DNA of 64,000 nt from Verrucosispora sp. NA02020 (GTDB lineage Bacteria > Actinomycetota > Actinomycetes > Mycobacteriales > Micromonosporaceae): NCBI RefSeq assembly GCF_013364215.1, contig NZ_CP054923.1, forward strand, positions 1,488,001 to 1,552,000, in the 5' to 3' direction. Below the pieces are notes generated by a model that did not search any database, had not been told where the DNA came from, and saw only the letters and a program-made list of their open reading frames with translations. Both the position numbers and the translations under genes were made by a program. This document shows positions 52,757 through 61,356 of the stretch, one piece after another; the first letter of the stretch is position 1; every line of letters starts with the position of its first letter.

Positions 52757-53654
52757 CCCGGCCTGGACGCAGCAGGGCGTACCGGCGGCGCGAGCGGCGA
52801 ACCCGGCCGCGAGTTGGAAGTGGCGCGTGCTGCACAGTTGGTGGCTGCTGCTGCCGATCGTCGGCATGAGCTGCCTCGGCGGCTTCGGGTTCCTCTTTGT
52901 CGGGCTGAAGGCGCGGCGGGCGGCGTGGTGGGTCTCCGGCATTGCCTACCTGGTGCTCGGCTGGACCGCCTTCATCCTGGTCGGCGAACTGGGCGAGACG
53001 GTCACCGACTGGGCCGTCGGGGGCGTCCTGGCGATCTGGATGACCAGCATCGTGCACGCGCTTGTGATCAACCCGTCCTGGCTGCGCTGGCGGGCGGGCT
53101 ACCGCCCCTGGTACGCCGAGCCCGGTGGCCCGTACCCGCCCGTCGCGCTGGCCCCACCGCCCGGTGCGCCCGGCACGTCGTACCCGCCCCAGACCGGCTG
53201 GACCCCACCGCCCAGCCAGGCGTTTCCGCCCACCACGGCGTACCCGCCGGTCACCGGCGCCCAGCCGCCGGCCTACCCGCCGGCCCCGCTGTCGTCGGAC
53301 TTCCCGCCGCCCCTGCCGGACTATCCGTCGGCGTTGTCCGAGCACCCGCCGCCGTTGCCGAGCCAGCAGTCGGGGGCGACGACCGTCGACCATGGTGGCG
53401 CGCCTGGCTCGCTCGACGTCAACTCCGCCCGGTGGGAGGAGTTCGCGGTGCTGCCCGGCTTCGACCCGGGCCGGGCGCGGCAGGTCGTCGACGCGCGGGA
53501 CCGCCGGGGCGGGTTCGGCGGGCTCGCCGAGTTCACCGCCGCCGCGAATCTGGCCCCGCACGAGTACGCCCGGCTGCGTGACCGCCTCACCTGCACGCCG
53601 CCGGGCGGCCACCGGCCGGGATATCCGCCGTCCGGTCGCGTCCTGGATGTCTGA
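52740..53654 (+). CDS. Membrane protein with proline-rich linker and helix-hairpin-helix tail
   Basis: 304 residues. Two to three membrane helices (WWLLLPIVGMSCLGGFGFLF, YLVLGWTAFILVGELG, VLAIWMTSIVHALVI) are followed by a ~95-residue Pro/Tyr linker and a C-terminal ~60-residue helix-hairpin-helix (SLDVNSARWEEFAVLPGFDP, GRARQVVDARDRRGGFGGLA). That tail is the ComEA/DNA-binding type. The ATG at 52740 has AGGAGG ~6-7 nt upstream. It overlaps both neighbours (17 and 8 bp). It may place the operon's complex at the membrane or hold DNA or another helical partner. Confidence 0.8.
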   Translation: MSTAPDPAWTQQGVPAARAANPAASWKWRVLHSWWLLLPIVGMSCLGGFGFLFVGLKARRAAWWVSGIAYLVLGWTAFILVGELGETVTDWAVGGVLAIWMTSIVHALVINPSWLRWRAGYRPWYAEPGGPYPPVALAPPPGAPGTSYPPQTGWTPPPSQAFPPTTAYPPVTGAQPPAYPPAPLSSDFPPPLPDYPSALSEHPPPLPSQQSGATTVDHGGAPGSLDVNSARWEEFAVLPGFDPGRARQVVDARDRRGGFGGLAEFTAAANLAPHEYARLRDRLTCTPPGGHRPGYPPSGRVLDV

Positions 53655-54333
53655 GGGCGGTCCGGCCCCGCGACGCGCGGCGACGACCGTCGCGCTGGCC
53701 CGCTTCCTGGCCGCCACCCGGGCCGAAGGTCCGGGGCTGCGCACCGCCGTCTGGGTCCAGGGCTGCGCGGTGCGCTGCGTCGGCTGCTTCAACCCGCACC
53801 TGTGGAGCTTCCGGGGCGGCGACGAGGTAGACCCGGCCGACCTGGTGCGGCGCGTGCTCGACGCACCGACCGAGGGGCTGACCCTGCTCGGCGGGGAGCC
53901 CTTCGACCAGGCGGCCGCGCTCGCCGAGGTGGCCGCCGGGGTACGCGACGCGGGTCGCTCGGTGATGACCTTCAGCGGCTACACGTACGCGCGACTGCGC
54001 GCGGCGGCCGGTGCCGGTCGGGACGACGTCGCCGCCCTGCTGGCCGCGACCGACCTGCTGGTCGCCGGGCCCTTCGAGGCCGACCGGATCGACCGGCGGC
54101 GACCCTGGGTGGGCTCCACCAACCAGGAGTTCGTGCTGCTCAGCAACACTTTTCCGAATCTGCTCGACGAGGTGTCGGGCAGCCCGGACCGGGTGGAGAT
54201 CACTGTGGACACCAGCGGGCGGATCGCGGTGAACGGGTGGGCCGAGGCGGACGCCCTCGACGAGCTGCTGGCCTCGGTGAGCCGTCCGCAGCCGACGCGA
54301 CACGGCGTGATCGGCTGGCCCGAACGGACCTGA
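53647..54333 (+). CDS. Radical SAM/4Fe-4S single-cluster activase-like protein
   Basis: 228 residues. The cluster motif is C-x3-C-x2-C (GCAVRCVGCFNPHLW, residues ~39-52), followed by LTLLGGEPFDQ and VMTFSGYTYARL. This is the compact NrdG/pyruvate-formate-lyase-activase-like group, here with no glycyl-radical enzyme nearby. The ATG at 53647 overlaps the preceding gene by 8 bp, so it is part of the operon. It probably modifies or activates a protein of this operon, with SAM as cofactor; inference. Confidence 0.88.
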   Translation: MSEGGPAPRRAATTVALARFLAATRAEGPGLRTAVWVQGCAVRCVGCFNPHLWSFRGGDEVDPADLVRRVLDAPTEGLTLLGGEPFDQAAALAEVAAGVRDAGRSVMTFSGYTYARLRAAAGAGRDDVAALLAATDLLVAGPFEADRIDRRRPWVGSTNQEFVLLSNTFPNLLDEVSGSPDRVEITVDTSGRIAVNGWAEADALDELLASVSRPQPTRHGVIGWPERT

Positions 54334-54456
54334 CGGCGGCCTGAGGTGGCCGAACAGTCCCGTTGCCGTGGTCATCGATGTGTATCAGGATGGCCGCAGC
54401 ATCCGGCACACGGGGGTCGGGAGTCGGATATCCGAAGAGGAAGGACGTGGCACATC

Positions 54457-56088
54457 GTGGTGCCTTTCTCCGGCAGGAGGGTGATCGCCGCCATCGCGGC
54501 GGGCACCCTGGTGGGCACGGTGGCGCTGGTAGGACCGGCGACGGCGAGCCCGAACAACAACACGGTCAAGAAGCTCACCAAGGCGGTGACGGTCAAGGGC
54601 GTCATCACACACCTCGACCGGTTCCAGGCCATCGCCGACGCCAACGACGGCACCCGTGCCTCCGGTACGCCGGGCTACGACGCGAGCGCCGACTACGTGG
54701 CGAAGCTGCTCAAGAAGGCCGGCTACCAGGTCACCCGCCAGCAGTTCGACTTCGCTTTCTATGAGGAGTTCGGCTCCTCGTTCGCCCAGGTGGCGCCGAA
54801 CGCGACCGACTACGCCGAGGGCGTCGACTACGAGCTGATGGACTACTCCGGCGACGGGGTGGGCCAGGGCCAGGTCGTCGCGGTGGACCTCAGCCTGACG
54901 CCGCCGCGCGCCTCCACGTCCGGCTGCGAGGCCAGCGACTTCGCCACCGTCGACGTGGTCGGCAAGATCGCTCTGATGCAGCGCGGCACCTGCGGGTTCG
55001 GCGACAAGGTGGCCAACGCCGAGGCCGCTGGCGCGGTCGGCGCGATCGTGATGAACCAGGGCAACGGTACGCCGGAGGCCAACCCGGACCGCTACGACCT
55101 GTTCGCCGGCACCCTCGGTGCACCGGTCGGCATCCCGGCCGTCAGCGTCTCGTACGACGCCGGGGCGCAGTTCGCGGCGACGGCGGGTCTGGTCCTGCGG
55201 ATCGAGGCCGACACCACCTCGGAGGTCCGCAGCACCGAGAACGTCTTCGCGCAGACCCGGCACGGCCGCACCGACAACGTCGTCATGGCTGGCGCGCACC
55301 TCGACTCGGACCCGGCCGGGCCGGGCTACAACGACAACGGCACCGGCAGCGCCGCGCTGCTGGAGGTGGCCCTCCAGATGGCGAAGGTCAAGCCGGCCAA
55401 CGCGGTCCGGTTCGCCTGGTGGGGCGCGGAGGAGGCGGGCCTGGTCGGCTCGCAGTACTACGTGGACAGCCTGACCGAGCAGCAGGTCGGCGACATCGCC
55501 CTCTACCTCAACTTCGACATGATCGGGTCGCCGAACTACGTGTTCGGGGTCTACGACGGTGACGACTCGGCGCAGCAGGGTGCCGGACCGGGGCCGGAGG
55601 GGTCGGCACAGATCGAGCAGGTGTTCGAGAGGTTCTTCGCCTCCCGCAAGCTGCCGACCGTGCCGTCGGACTTCACCGGTCGCTCGGACTACGGCGCGTT
55701 CATCGCCGTCGACATCCCGGCCGGTGGCCTGTTCACCGGCGCGGAGGGCATCAAGACGGCCGAGGAGGCCGCCCTCTTCGGCGGGCTGGCGGGGGAGGCG
55801 TACGACCCCTGCTACCACCAGGCGTGCGACAGCCTGACGCCGGTCGCCGACGGTGCCGACCCGGCGTTGTACCGCGCCCTGAACAAGAAGTACAAGCTCC
55901 GGGGCAACGTCAACGTGCACGCGCTGGACGTCAACTCCGACGCGATCGCCGCCTCGGTGATCACGTTCGCGTACGACACCTCGGCCGTGAACGGTGTGCC
56001 GGGCAAGACGCCCGGCAAGGGGAAGGGCAAGGGCAAGGGGCACGGCCCCAAGCACGGACACCACCACCATGGGCACTCCTGGCGGTGA
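54457..56088 (+). CDS. Secreted M28 aminopeptidase with PA domain
   Basis: 543 residues. The signal peptide is VIAAIAAGTLVGTVALVGPA-type, cut after TAS. A PA domain (~130-245; VGKIALMQRGTCGFGDKVAN) is inserted before the M28 catalytic core. The zinc ligands are visible in AHLDSDPAGPGYNDNGTG (His, Asp), WWGAEEAGLVGSQYY (Glu-Glu), LNFDMIGSPNYVF (Asp) and YHQACDSL (His). The tail is an unusual run of Gly-Lys repeats then histidines (GKGKGKGKGHGPKHGHHHHG). The GTG at 54457 is used; GTG 54460 is equally possible. It should release N-terminal amino acids outside the cell. Confidence 0.92.
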   Translation: MVPFSGRRVIAAIAAGTLVGTVALVGPATASPNNNTVKKLTKAVTVKGVITHLDRFQAIADANDGTRASGTPGYDASADYVAKLLKKAGYQVTRQQFDFAFYEEFGSSFAQVAPNATDYAEGVDYELMDYSGDGVGQGQVVAVDLSLTPPRASTSGCEASDFATVDVVGKIALMQRGTCGFGDKVANAEAAGAVGAIVMNQGNGTPEANPDRYDLFAGTLGAPVGIPAVSVSYDAGAQFAATAGLVLRIEADTTSEVRSTENVFAQTRHGRTDNVVMAGAHLDSDPAGPGYNDNGTGSAALLEVALQMAKVKPANAVRFAWWGAEEAGLVGSQYYVDSLTEQQVGDIALYLNFDMIGSPNYVFGVYDGDDSAQQGAGPGPEGSAQIEQVFERFFASRKLPTVPSDFTGRSDYGAFIAVDIPAGGLFTGAEGIKTAEEAALFGGLAGEAYDPCYHQACDSLTPVADGADPALYRALNKKYKLRGNVNVHALDVNSDAIAASVITFAYDTSAVNGVPGKTPGKGKGKGKGHGPKHGHHHHGHSWR

Positions 56089-56132
56089 CGCCGACCGGGC
56101 CGGGCTCCTCCGTGGGGCCCGGCCCACACCGC

Positions 56133-56834
56133 TCACTGCCCGGGCACGGCCGAGCGGGTCAGCCGCCAGTGCTGCCGTCCGCCCTCGTCCCGGACGACCA
56201 CGCCGTAGCGGGCCAGTTCGGTCCGCAGCTCGCCGGCCTCTTTGCCCCGGTCGTCGTCCATCGCCTTCTGCCGGGCTTTCAGCAGCGCGTCCGCGCCCGG
56301 CGGCAGGCCGGGCAACTCGGGCACCCAGAGCCGGTACGCGGCCCGGTGCGGGTCATCGTCCGCCCAGGGCCAGCCGTGCTCCCGGAACGCCCCGGCCAGG
56401 TCGGCGCCCGAAAGGTCGGAGCGCTGCCGGAGGAGTTCCTCGTCGTCTGCGCCGAGCAGCACCAGCTCCTTGCCGTCCCGGTAAGCCACCTGGGCGTCCC
56501 GCCGGGCGAACTCCCGCTCCTTGCCGCCGCGCCGTACGCGTACCCGGTCCACCGCCACCTCGACGACGACCCGATCGGCGGCCCCGAGAGCACCGAACAC
56601 CAGCCCGGCCAGGACGCCGACCGCCACCCCGGCCGCCAGAGCCTGCTGGTCGGGCATGCGGTCGACCATGCGGAACAGCCCCTGCGCGGGGGCCCAGGAC
56701 AGACCGGCCACCCAGCCCGCCCCGGCCGCCAGCGCCGCCCCCACGGCACCGCCCGCCAGCGGGAACCCGACCCAGAGCACCAGCGTCTCCAGCCGACCCC
56801 CGCTGACCACGGTCGGCCTGCCGTACGCCGTCAC
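56133..56834 (-). CDS. YqeB-like membrane protein with PH-like domain
   Basis: 233 residues. Two hydrophobic segments (LETLVLWVGFPLAGGAVGAA, LAAGVAVGVLAGLVFGALGA) precede a PH-like domain (VAVDRVRVRRGGKEREFARR, DGKELVLLG) and a helical C-terminus. This is the YqeB pattern as I recall it. The GTG at 56834 overlaps the permease stop (GTGA), so it is the third gene of the ABC operon. Role unknown, perhaps linked to the exporter. Confidence 0.75.
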   Translation of the reverse strand: MTAYGRPTVVSGGRLETLVLWVGFPLAGGAVGAALAAGAGWVAGLSWAPAQGLFRMVDRMPDQQALAAGVAVGVLAGLVFGALGAADRVVVEVAVDRVRVRRGGKEREFARRDAQVAYRDGKELVLLGADDEELLRQRSDLSGADLAGAFREHGWPWADDDPHRAAYRLWVPELPGLPPGADALLKARQKAMDDDRGKEAGELRTELARYGVVVRDEGGRQHWRLTRSAVPGQ

Positions 56835-57622
56835 GCCACCTCCCGACGCGTCGTCCGCACCAACCCGACGACCATGGGTAGGACCAGCCACACCAGCAGG
56901 GAGACCGCGAGCCGGGCCCACTGCCCGGCGGTCACCTCCGGGGTGAACAGCGGCCCCATGGTGCGCCCGGTGTCCAACCACTCGGCGCTGCGGTTCAGCG
57001 GCCGGATCAGCCCGCCGAGGATCATCCAGACGTTCGGCAGCACCAGGTAGGAGACGATGGCCAGCGGCGTGTGCAGGAACAACAGGCCGAAGGCGGCGCC
57101 CATCAGAACACAGGACACCTGGAACACGACGGCGTGCAGGACCAACGCACCCTCGATTCGCCAGGTCCCGGCGCCGCCGGTGGCGTCGGCGATCAGGTTC
57201 GCCACGGCCGCCACGGCGAGACTGACCACCACCGACGCCAGGGCGGCCAGCACCACCGCGACGAGTTTGGCGATGATCACCCGGCCTCGGCGGGGTACCA
57301 GGGCGAAGGTGGTCAATGCCGTCCGCTGCGACCACTCGCTGGTGATCGAGAGGATGCCCAGCACCGGCAGCAGCAACCCGATCGGCAGCAGCGACGGGAT
57401 GAAGAAGTCGACGAAGGTCTGCTCGGCGTCCTCCGCGTACACCAGTTGGATGGTGGCGATCAGGGCGGCGATCAGCGCGATGGTGATCAACAGCCAGCGT
57501 CCGGCCCGGGTGTCGACGAGCTTGCGCAGCTCCACCCGGGTCAGCCGGGTCAGTGACGGTGCCCGCTCGGCCGCCCGGCTGGCCGGCCGGGTGTCCTCGG
57601 GGGCGACGGTGGTGGTGGTCAT
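56831..57622 (-). CDS. ABC-2 type permease subunit
   Basis: 263 residues with six membrane helices (WLLITIALIAALIATIQL, LPIGLLLPVLGILSITSEW, VVVSLAVAAVANLI and others). It starts with a cytoplasmic helix LTRVELRKLVDTRAGRWLL typical of ABC-2/NatB-like permeases, and carries SEWSQRTALTTFALVPRRGR. The ATG at 57622 overlaps the ATPase stop (ATGA). It forms an exporter with the preceding gene. Confidence 0.9.
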   Translation of the reverse strand: MTTTTVAPEDTRPASRAAERAPSLTRLTRVELRKLVDTRAGRWLLITIALIAALIATIQLVYAEDAEQTFVDFFIPSLLPIGLLLPVLGILSITSEWSQRTALTTFALVPRRGRVIIAKLVAVVLAALASVVVSLAVAAVANLIADATGGAGTWRIEGALVLHAVVFQVSCVLMGAAFGLLFLHTPLAIVSYLVLPNVWMILGGLIRPLNRSAEWLDTGRTMGPLFTPEVTAGQWARLAVSLLVWLVLPMVVGLVRTTRREVA

Positions 57623-58548
57623 CGGACGGGCTCCCTGGTCGGCTCGGTGGCGCTGGTCGCGGCGGTCTGTGATCCGCCGGTCGCGGTGAGGGTGAGGAAG
57701 AGCTGCTCCAGGCCGCCGCTCCCGGCCGGGCGCAGCTCGGTCAGGGCGACGCCGGCTGTCAGCGCGGCCTCGCCGACCGCGTCGGTGTCGGCGCGGACCA
57801 CCAGCCCGTCGGTGCCCTCGCTGATCGGCAGGCCGGCGCGTTCCAGCGCGGTCCGCAGCGCGCCCCGGTCGCGGGCGCGCACCAGCGTGCCGCCGTCGGC
57901 CAGCAACTCCTCCTTGTCGCCCTGCGCCACGACCCGGCCGCCCCCGATCACCACCAGCCGGTCCGCCACCGCCTCGACCTCACGCAGCAGGTGGGAGGAG
58001 AGCAGGACGGTGCCGCCCCGGTCGGCGAAGTCGCGCAGCAGGCCGCGCATCCAGAAGATCCCCTCCGGGTCGAGGCCGTTGGCCGGCTCGTCCAGGACCA
58101 GCACCCGGGGGTCGCCCAGCAGCGCGTGCGCGAGGCCGAGCCGCTGACGCATCCCCAGCGAGTACGCGCCCACCCGCCGCCGGGCCGCGACCGCGTTCAG
58201 GCCCACCCGGTCGAGCACCTCTCCCACCGCGCGCCGGTCCACGCCCATCGTGGCCGCGGCCACCGCCAGTGCCTCCCGGCCGCTGCGTCCGGCGTGCTGG
58301 GCGGAGGCGTCCAGCAGGACACCGACGACGCGACCCGGGTTGGGCAGTCGGCGGTAGGGGTGCCCGGCGACGGTGGCGGTGCCGGAGGTCGGTGTGCTCA
58401 GCCCGCAGAGCATCCGCATCGTGGTCGACTTGCCGGCCCCGTTGGGCCCGAGGAAGCCGGTGACCGTGCCCGGTTCGCAGCGGAACGACACGTCATCGAC
58501 GGCGGTGTGCCGTCCGTACCGTTTGGTGAGCTGGTCTACGACAATCAT
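57619..58548 (-). CDS. ABC transporter ATP-binding protein
   Basis: 309 residues. Walker A GPNGAGKSTTMR (near 36), signature YSLGMRQRLGLA, Walker B VLVLDEPANGLDPEG, and H-loop LLSSHLLREVEA, the pattern of bacitracin/lantibiotic-type exporter ATPases. The ATG at 58548 (MIVVDQLTKRYG) is chosen over a longer frame. It lies divergently from the two-component genes, which probably control it. Confidence 0.92.
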   Translation of the reverse strand: MIVVDQLTKRYGRHTAVDDVSFRCEPGTVTGFLGPNGAGKSTTMRMLCGLSTPTSGTATVAGHPYRRLPNPGRVVGVLLDASAQHAGRSGREALAVAAATMGVDRRAVGEVLDRVGLNAVAARRRVGAYSLGMRQRLGLAHALLGDPRVLVLDEPANGLDPEGIFWMRGLLRDFADRGGTVLLSSHLLREVEAVADRLVVIGGGRVVAQGDKEELLADGGTLVRARDRGALRTALERAGLPISEGTDGLVVRADTDAVGEAALTAGVALTELRPAGSGGLEQLFLTLTATGGSQTAATSATEPTREPVR

Positions 58549-58609
58549 GCCGATCAGGCTGCCGGGGCCACCCGGCTGTCCGCAGCGGCCGCCGGTCGAC
58601 ACCGGCTAG

Positions 58610-58641
58610 ACCAAGGTCGACCCCGAAGGACCGACTTTGGT
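58610..58641. promoter_or_regulatory. Dyad between the ABC operon and the two-component genes
   Basis: ACCAAGGTCG (58610-58619) and CGACTTTGGT (58632-58641) form an inverted repeat with one mismatch and a 12-bp centre, in the 124-bp divergent gap. A NarL-type response-regulator dimer or tetramer could bind here to control both directions. Confidence 0.5.
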
Positions 58642-58672
58642 CGCTGGCCGGAGCCCTCGACGACTGCCTACC

Positions 58673-59920
58673 ATGACGTCTGTGACCAGCCCTGTCGTCC
58701 CCGAGCACCCGTGGCTGCTGCCCGGGGCGCTCGGTGGGGCCGACCGTAGCCCCCGTCGCACCATGCGGGACTGGCTGATCGACAGCACCTGCTTCCTGCT
58801 CTCGCTCGGCTGGGTGGTGCTGACCACGTTCGACGCCCTCACGCCGGCCCCGATCGTCGCCGAGCGGCTGCCGTACGGCTGGATGATCGTCGCGGACGCG
58901 GTCGTCGGGCTGGCCTGCACGGTGGCGCTCTGGTGGCGTCGTCGCTGGCCGCTCGGGCTTCTGCTGGTGACGTTGCCGCTGACCATGCTCTCGGTCACCT
59001 CGATCGCGGCGCTGCTGATCATCTACTTCACCGTGGTGGTGCATCTGCGGACCGCCGTGGCGTTGGCGGTCACCGCGGCCGCGCTGGTCTGCAACATGTT
59101 CTTCGCCCTGTTCCGCCCCGACCCGCAGAGCAGCTACTGGGCCGCGACCATCTGGGGCGTGGTGATCACCCTGCTGGTGATGGCCTGGGCGATGTTCGTA
59201 CGGGCGCGTCGGCAACTGGTGCTGTCGCTGCGGGAGCGCGCCGAGCGGGCGGAGGCCGAGCAGCAGCTCCGGGTGGCCCAGGCCCAGCAGGTGGAGCGCA
59301 CCCGGATCGCCCGCGAGATGCACGACGTGCTGGCCCACCGGATCTCCCTGCTCAGCCTGCACGCCGGTGCGCTGGAGTTCCGGCCCGACGCCAGCCCGGA
59401 GGAGGTCTCGCGGGCCGCCGGGGTGATCCGGGGCAGCGCGCACGCCGCCTTGCAGGACCTGCGTGAGGTGATCGGCGTCCTGCGGGCCGACACGTCGCTC
59501 ACCGCCGAGCCGGAACGCCCGCAACCCACCCTCGACGACCTGCCCGCGCTGGTCGCCGAGTCCCGGGCCGCCGGTACCCGGGTGGACCTGCGGGACCGGG
59601 TCAGCGACCCGGAGCGGCTGCCCGCCGGTCTGGGGCGCAGCGTCTACCGGATCGTGCAGGAGGGGCTGACCAACGCCCGCAAGCACGCCGGGGGTGCGGC
59701 CGTGACGGTCGGGCTCAGCGGGGCGCCCGGCGACGGGCTGGCCGTGGAGATCCGCAACCGGTGGCCGGTGGGTGACGCCGTGCCGTCGATCCCGGGTACC
59801 GGAACCGGGCTGATCGGGGTCGCCGAGCGGGTCACCCTGGCGGGTGGGCGGTTGGAGCACGGCCGTGACGACAGCGGCGACTTCCGGCTCGCCGCCTGGC
59901 TGCCCTGGCCGGCGTCGTGA
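58673..59920 (+). CDS. NarL-type sensor histidine kinase
   Basis: 415 residues. Five to six membrane helices fill the first ~180 residues. The HisKA_3 phosphoacceptor lies at REMHDVLAHRISLLSLHAGA (His near 217), and the ATPase domain has YRIVQEGLTNARKHAG and GTGTGLIGVAERV. The ATG at 58673 follows no strong ribosome-binding site; a GTG at 58637 is less likely. Its stop overlaps the start of the response regulator (GTGA). Senses an unknown envelope signal. Confidence 0.92.
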   Translation: MTSVTSPVVPEHPWLLPGALGGADRSPRRTMRDWLIDSTCFLLSLGWVVLTTFDALTPAPIVAERLPYGWMIVADAVVGLACTVALWWRRRWPLGLLLVTLPLTMLSVTSIAALLIIYFTVVVHLRTAVALAVTAAALVCNMFFALFRPDPQSSYWAATIWGVVITLLVMAWAMFVRARRQLVLSLRERAERAEAEQQLRVAQAQQVERTRIAREMHDVLAHRISLLSLHAGALEFRPDASPEEVSRAAGVIRGSAHAALQDLREVIGVLRADTSLTAEPERPQPTLDDLPALVAESRAAGTRVDLRDRVSDPERLPAGLGRSVYRIVQEGLTNARKHAGGAAVTVGLSGAPGDGLAVEIRNRWPVGDAVPSIPGTGTGLIGVAERVTLAGGRLEHGRDDSGDFRLAAWLPWPAS

Positions 59921-60612
59921 CCGGACCCGAGCAGGCGCTGCCGGTGGCGGACCCGCAGCCGATCCGGCTCCTGATCGTGGACGACGACGCGCTGGTGCGC
60001 GCCGGGCTGTCGATGATCCTCGGCGGTACGCCCGACCTGGAGGTGGTCGGGGAGGCGGCCGACGGCGGCGAGGTGGTCCAGGCGGTCGCCATCTGCCGGC
60101 CGGACGTGGTGCTGATGGACATCCGGATGCCGAGGGTGGACGGGCTGGCGGCCACCGAGGCGCTGCGGGCGCTGCCCCGACCGCCGGAGGTACTCGTGCT
60201 GACCACCTTCGACGCCGACGAGCACGTCCTGCGGGCGCTGCGGGCCGGTGCCGGCGGATTCCTGCTCAAGGACACCCCGCCGGCCCAGATCGTGCAGGCG
60301 GTACGCCGGGTGGCGGCCGGGGAGGCGACCCTGTCACCGACGGTCACCCGGACCCTCATCACGCACGTCACGGTGGGCACCGCGAGCGATCCCCGACAGG
60401 AGCGGGCCACCCGGCTGCTCGGCGGTCTCACCGACCGGGAACGCGCGGTGGCGATGGCCATCGGTCAGGGGCGGACGAACGCCGAGATCGCCAGCGAGCT
60501 GTTCATGAGCGTCGCCACCGTCAAGGCGTACGTCTCGCGGCTGTTGACCCGGCTCGGTCTGAACAACCGGGTGCAGGTCGCGCTCCTCGTGCACGACGCC
60601 GGGCTGGTCTGA
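59917..60612 (+). CDS. NarL/FixJ-family response regulator
   Basis: 231 residues. The receiver domain has LLIVDDDALVRAGL, the phosphoacceptor in VVLMDIRMPRVDG (Asp near 68), LTTFDADEHV and LLKD. The LuxR-type helix-turn-helix is LTDRERAVAMAIGQGRTNAE, then SVATVKAYVSRLLTRLGL. The GTG at 59917 overlaps the kinase gene. Likely regulates the divergent ABC operon through the dyad in the gap. Confidence 0.94.
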   Translation: MTGPEQALPVADPQPIRLLIVDDDALVRAGLSMILGGTPDLEVVGEAADGGEVVQAVAICRPDVVLMDIRMPRVDGLAATEALRALPRPPEVLVLTTFDADEHVLRALRAGAGGFLLKDTPPAQIVQAVRRVAAGEATLSPTVTRTLITHVTVGTASDPRQERATRLLGGLTDRERAVAMAIGQGRTNAEIASELFMSVATVKAYVSRLLTRLGLNNRVQVALLVHDAGLV

Positions 60613-60749
60613 CCGGGGCCGGCGGCGACGGTCGGCACTCTCGGTTAACGGTGCGCCGAGCCGGTTTGAACTTTCCCGCTCGCCAGGCCGTATCAATGGG
60701 CGAGGTGCGGTGCTCAGGCGCATCGCCACCGAACTGCGGGAGGCCTGCC

Positions 60750-61280
60750 GTGCGAGTTGATGGTCAGTCGACGGATCCCATCGATCAGATTCTGGGCGAG
60801 TTGCCGGTCCCGACGCCGTTGACCCCCGAGGATGTCCGCGTAGCGGTCCGGGCGGTAGTAGTGCACGCGGCGGAGGAATGGCCCACCGGGCCACTCTGCC
60901 GCAACGACGGCGCGAGGTTCCCCTGCCGGCTGCATCGCTGGGGTCGGAAGGTGCTGCTCGACCACGGGCTCAACGAACGACAGCTCGATGCCCTCATCCG
61001 GCACGGGAATCCGTTCGTCCACGTACCGTTCCCGTTCCTGGTGAACGGGCCGCAACAGGGCCGCACTCCGGTCGCCCGCCCGGCCGGTGCCGAGCGGTCC
61101 GCCGGTCACCCGATGCGTGCGGGCGCGGCCGGATATCCGCCGAGGACGAACCCGGCCGGTTACCCGGCCCGGGGTCCGGTGCCGAGGGTGGCAGCGCCGG
61201 CCGCCCGGGCCGGTGTCCGAACCCCCGGCCGGCCGGTGGCACCCCCCGCCACCGCGCCGCGCTGGCCGCGGGCGAGCTGA
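60750..61280 (+). CDS. Hypothetical protein with disordered Pro/Ala-rich tail
   Basis: 176 residues. A globular N-terminal ~95 (DPIDQILGELPVPTPLTPED, CRNDGARFPCRLHRWGRKVL) is followed by an Ala/Pro/Arg-rich unstructured tail. The GTG at 60750 has GGGAGG six nt upstream; the frame extends much further back but overlaps the response-regulator gene. No family recognised. Two cysteines about eight residues apart could bind metal. Confidence 0.65.
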   Translation: MRVDGQSTDPIDQILGELPVPTPLTPEDVRVAVRAVVVHAAEEWPTGPLCRNDGARFPCRLHRWGRKVLLDHGLNERQLDALIRHGNPFVHVPFPFLVNGPQQGRTPVARPAGAERSAGHPMRAGAAGYPPRTNPAGYPARGPVPRVAAPAARAGVRTPGRPVAPPATAPRWPRAS

Positions 61281-61299
61281 GCGGGCTCGTCCGCCGACA

Positions 61300-61352
61300 C
61301 GACGCCGGCCCGGGCGTACGGGCATCCCCCCGCCCAGCCCGGGCCGGCGTCG
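61300..61352. terminator. Bidirectional terminator between convergent genes
   Basis: CGACGCCGGCCCGGG (61300-61314) pairs perfectly over 15 bp with 61338-61352, between the stop at 61280 and the minus-strand stop at 61357. Confidence 0.75.
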
Positions 61353-61356
61353 CGAC

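Noticed and set aside
59844..60749. Upstream extension of the frame ending at 61280
   Set aside because: It lies over the kinase end and the response-regulator gene in another frame and reads as Arg/Gly-rich shadow; the GTG at 60750 has a good ribosome-binding site.
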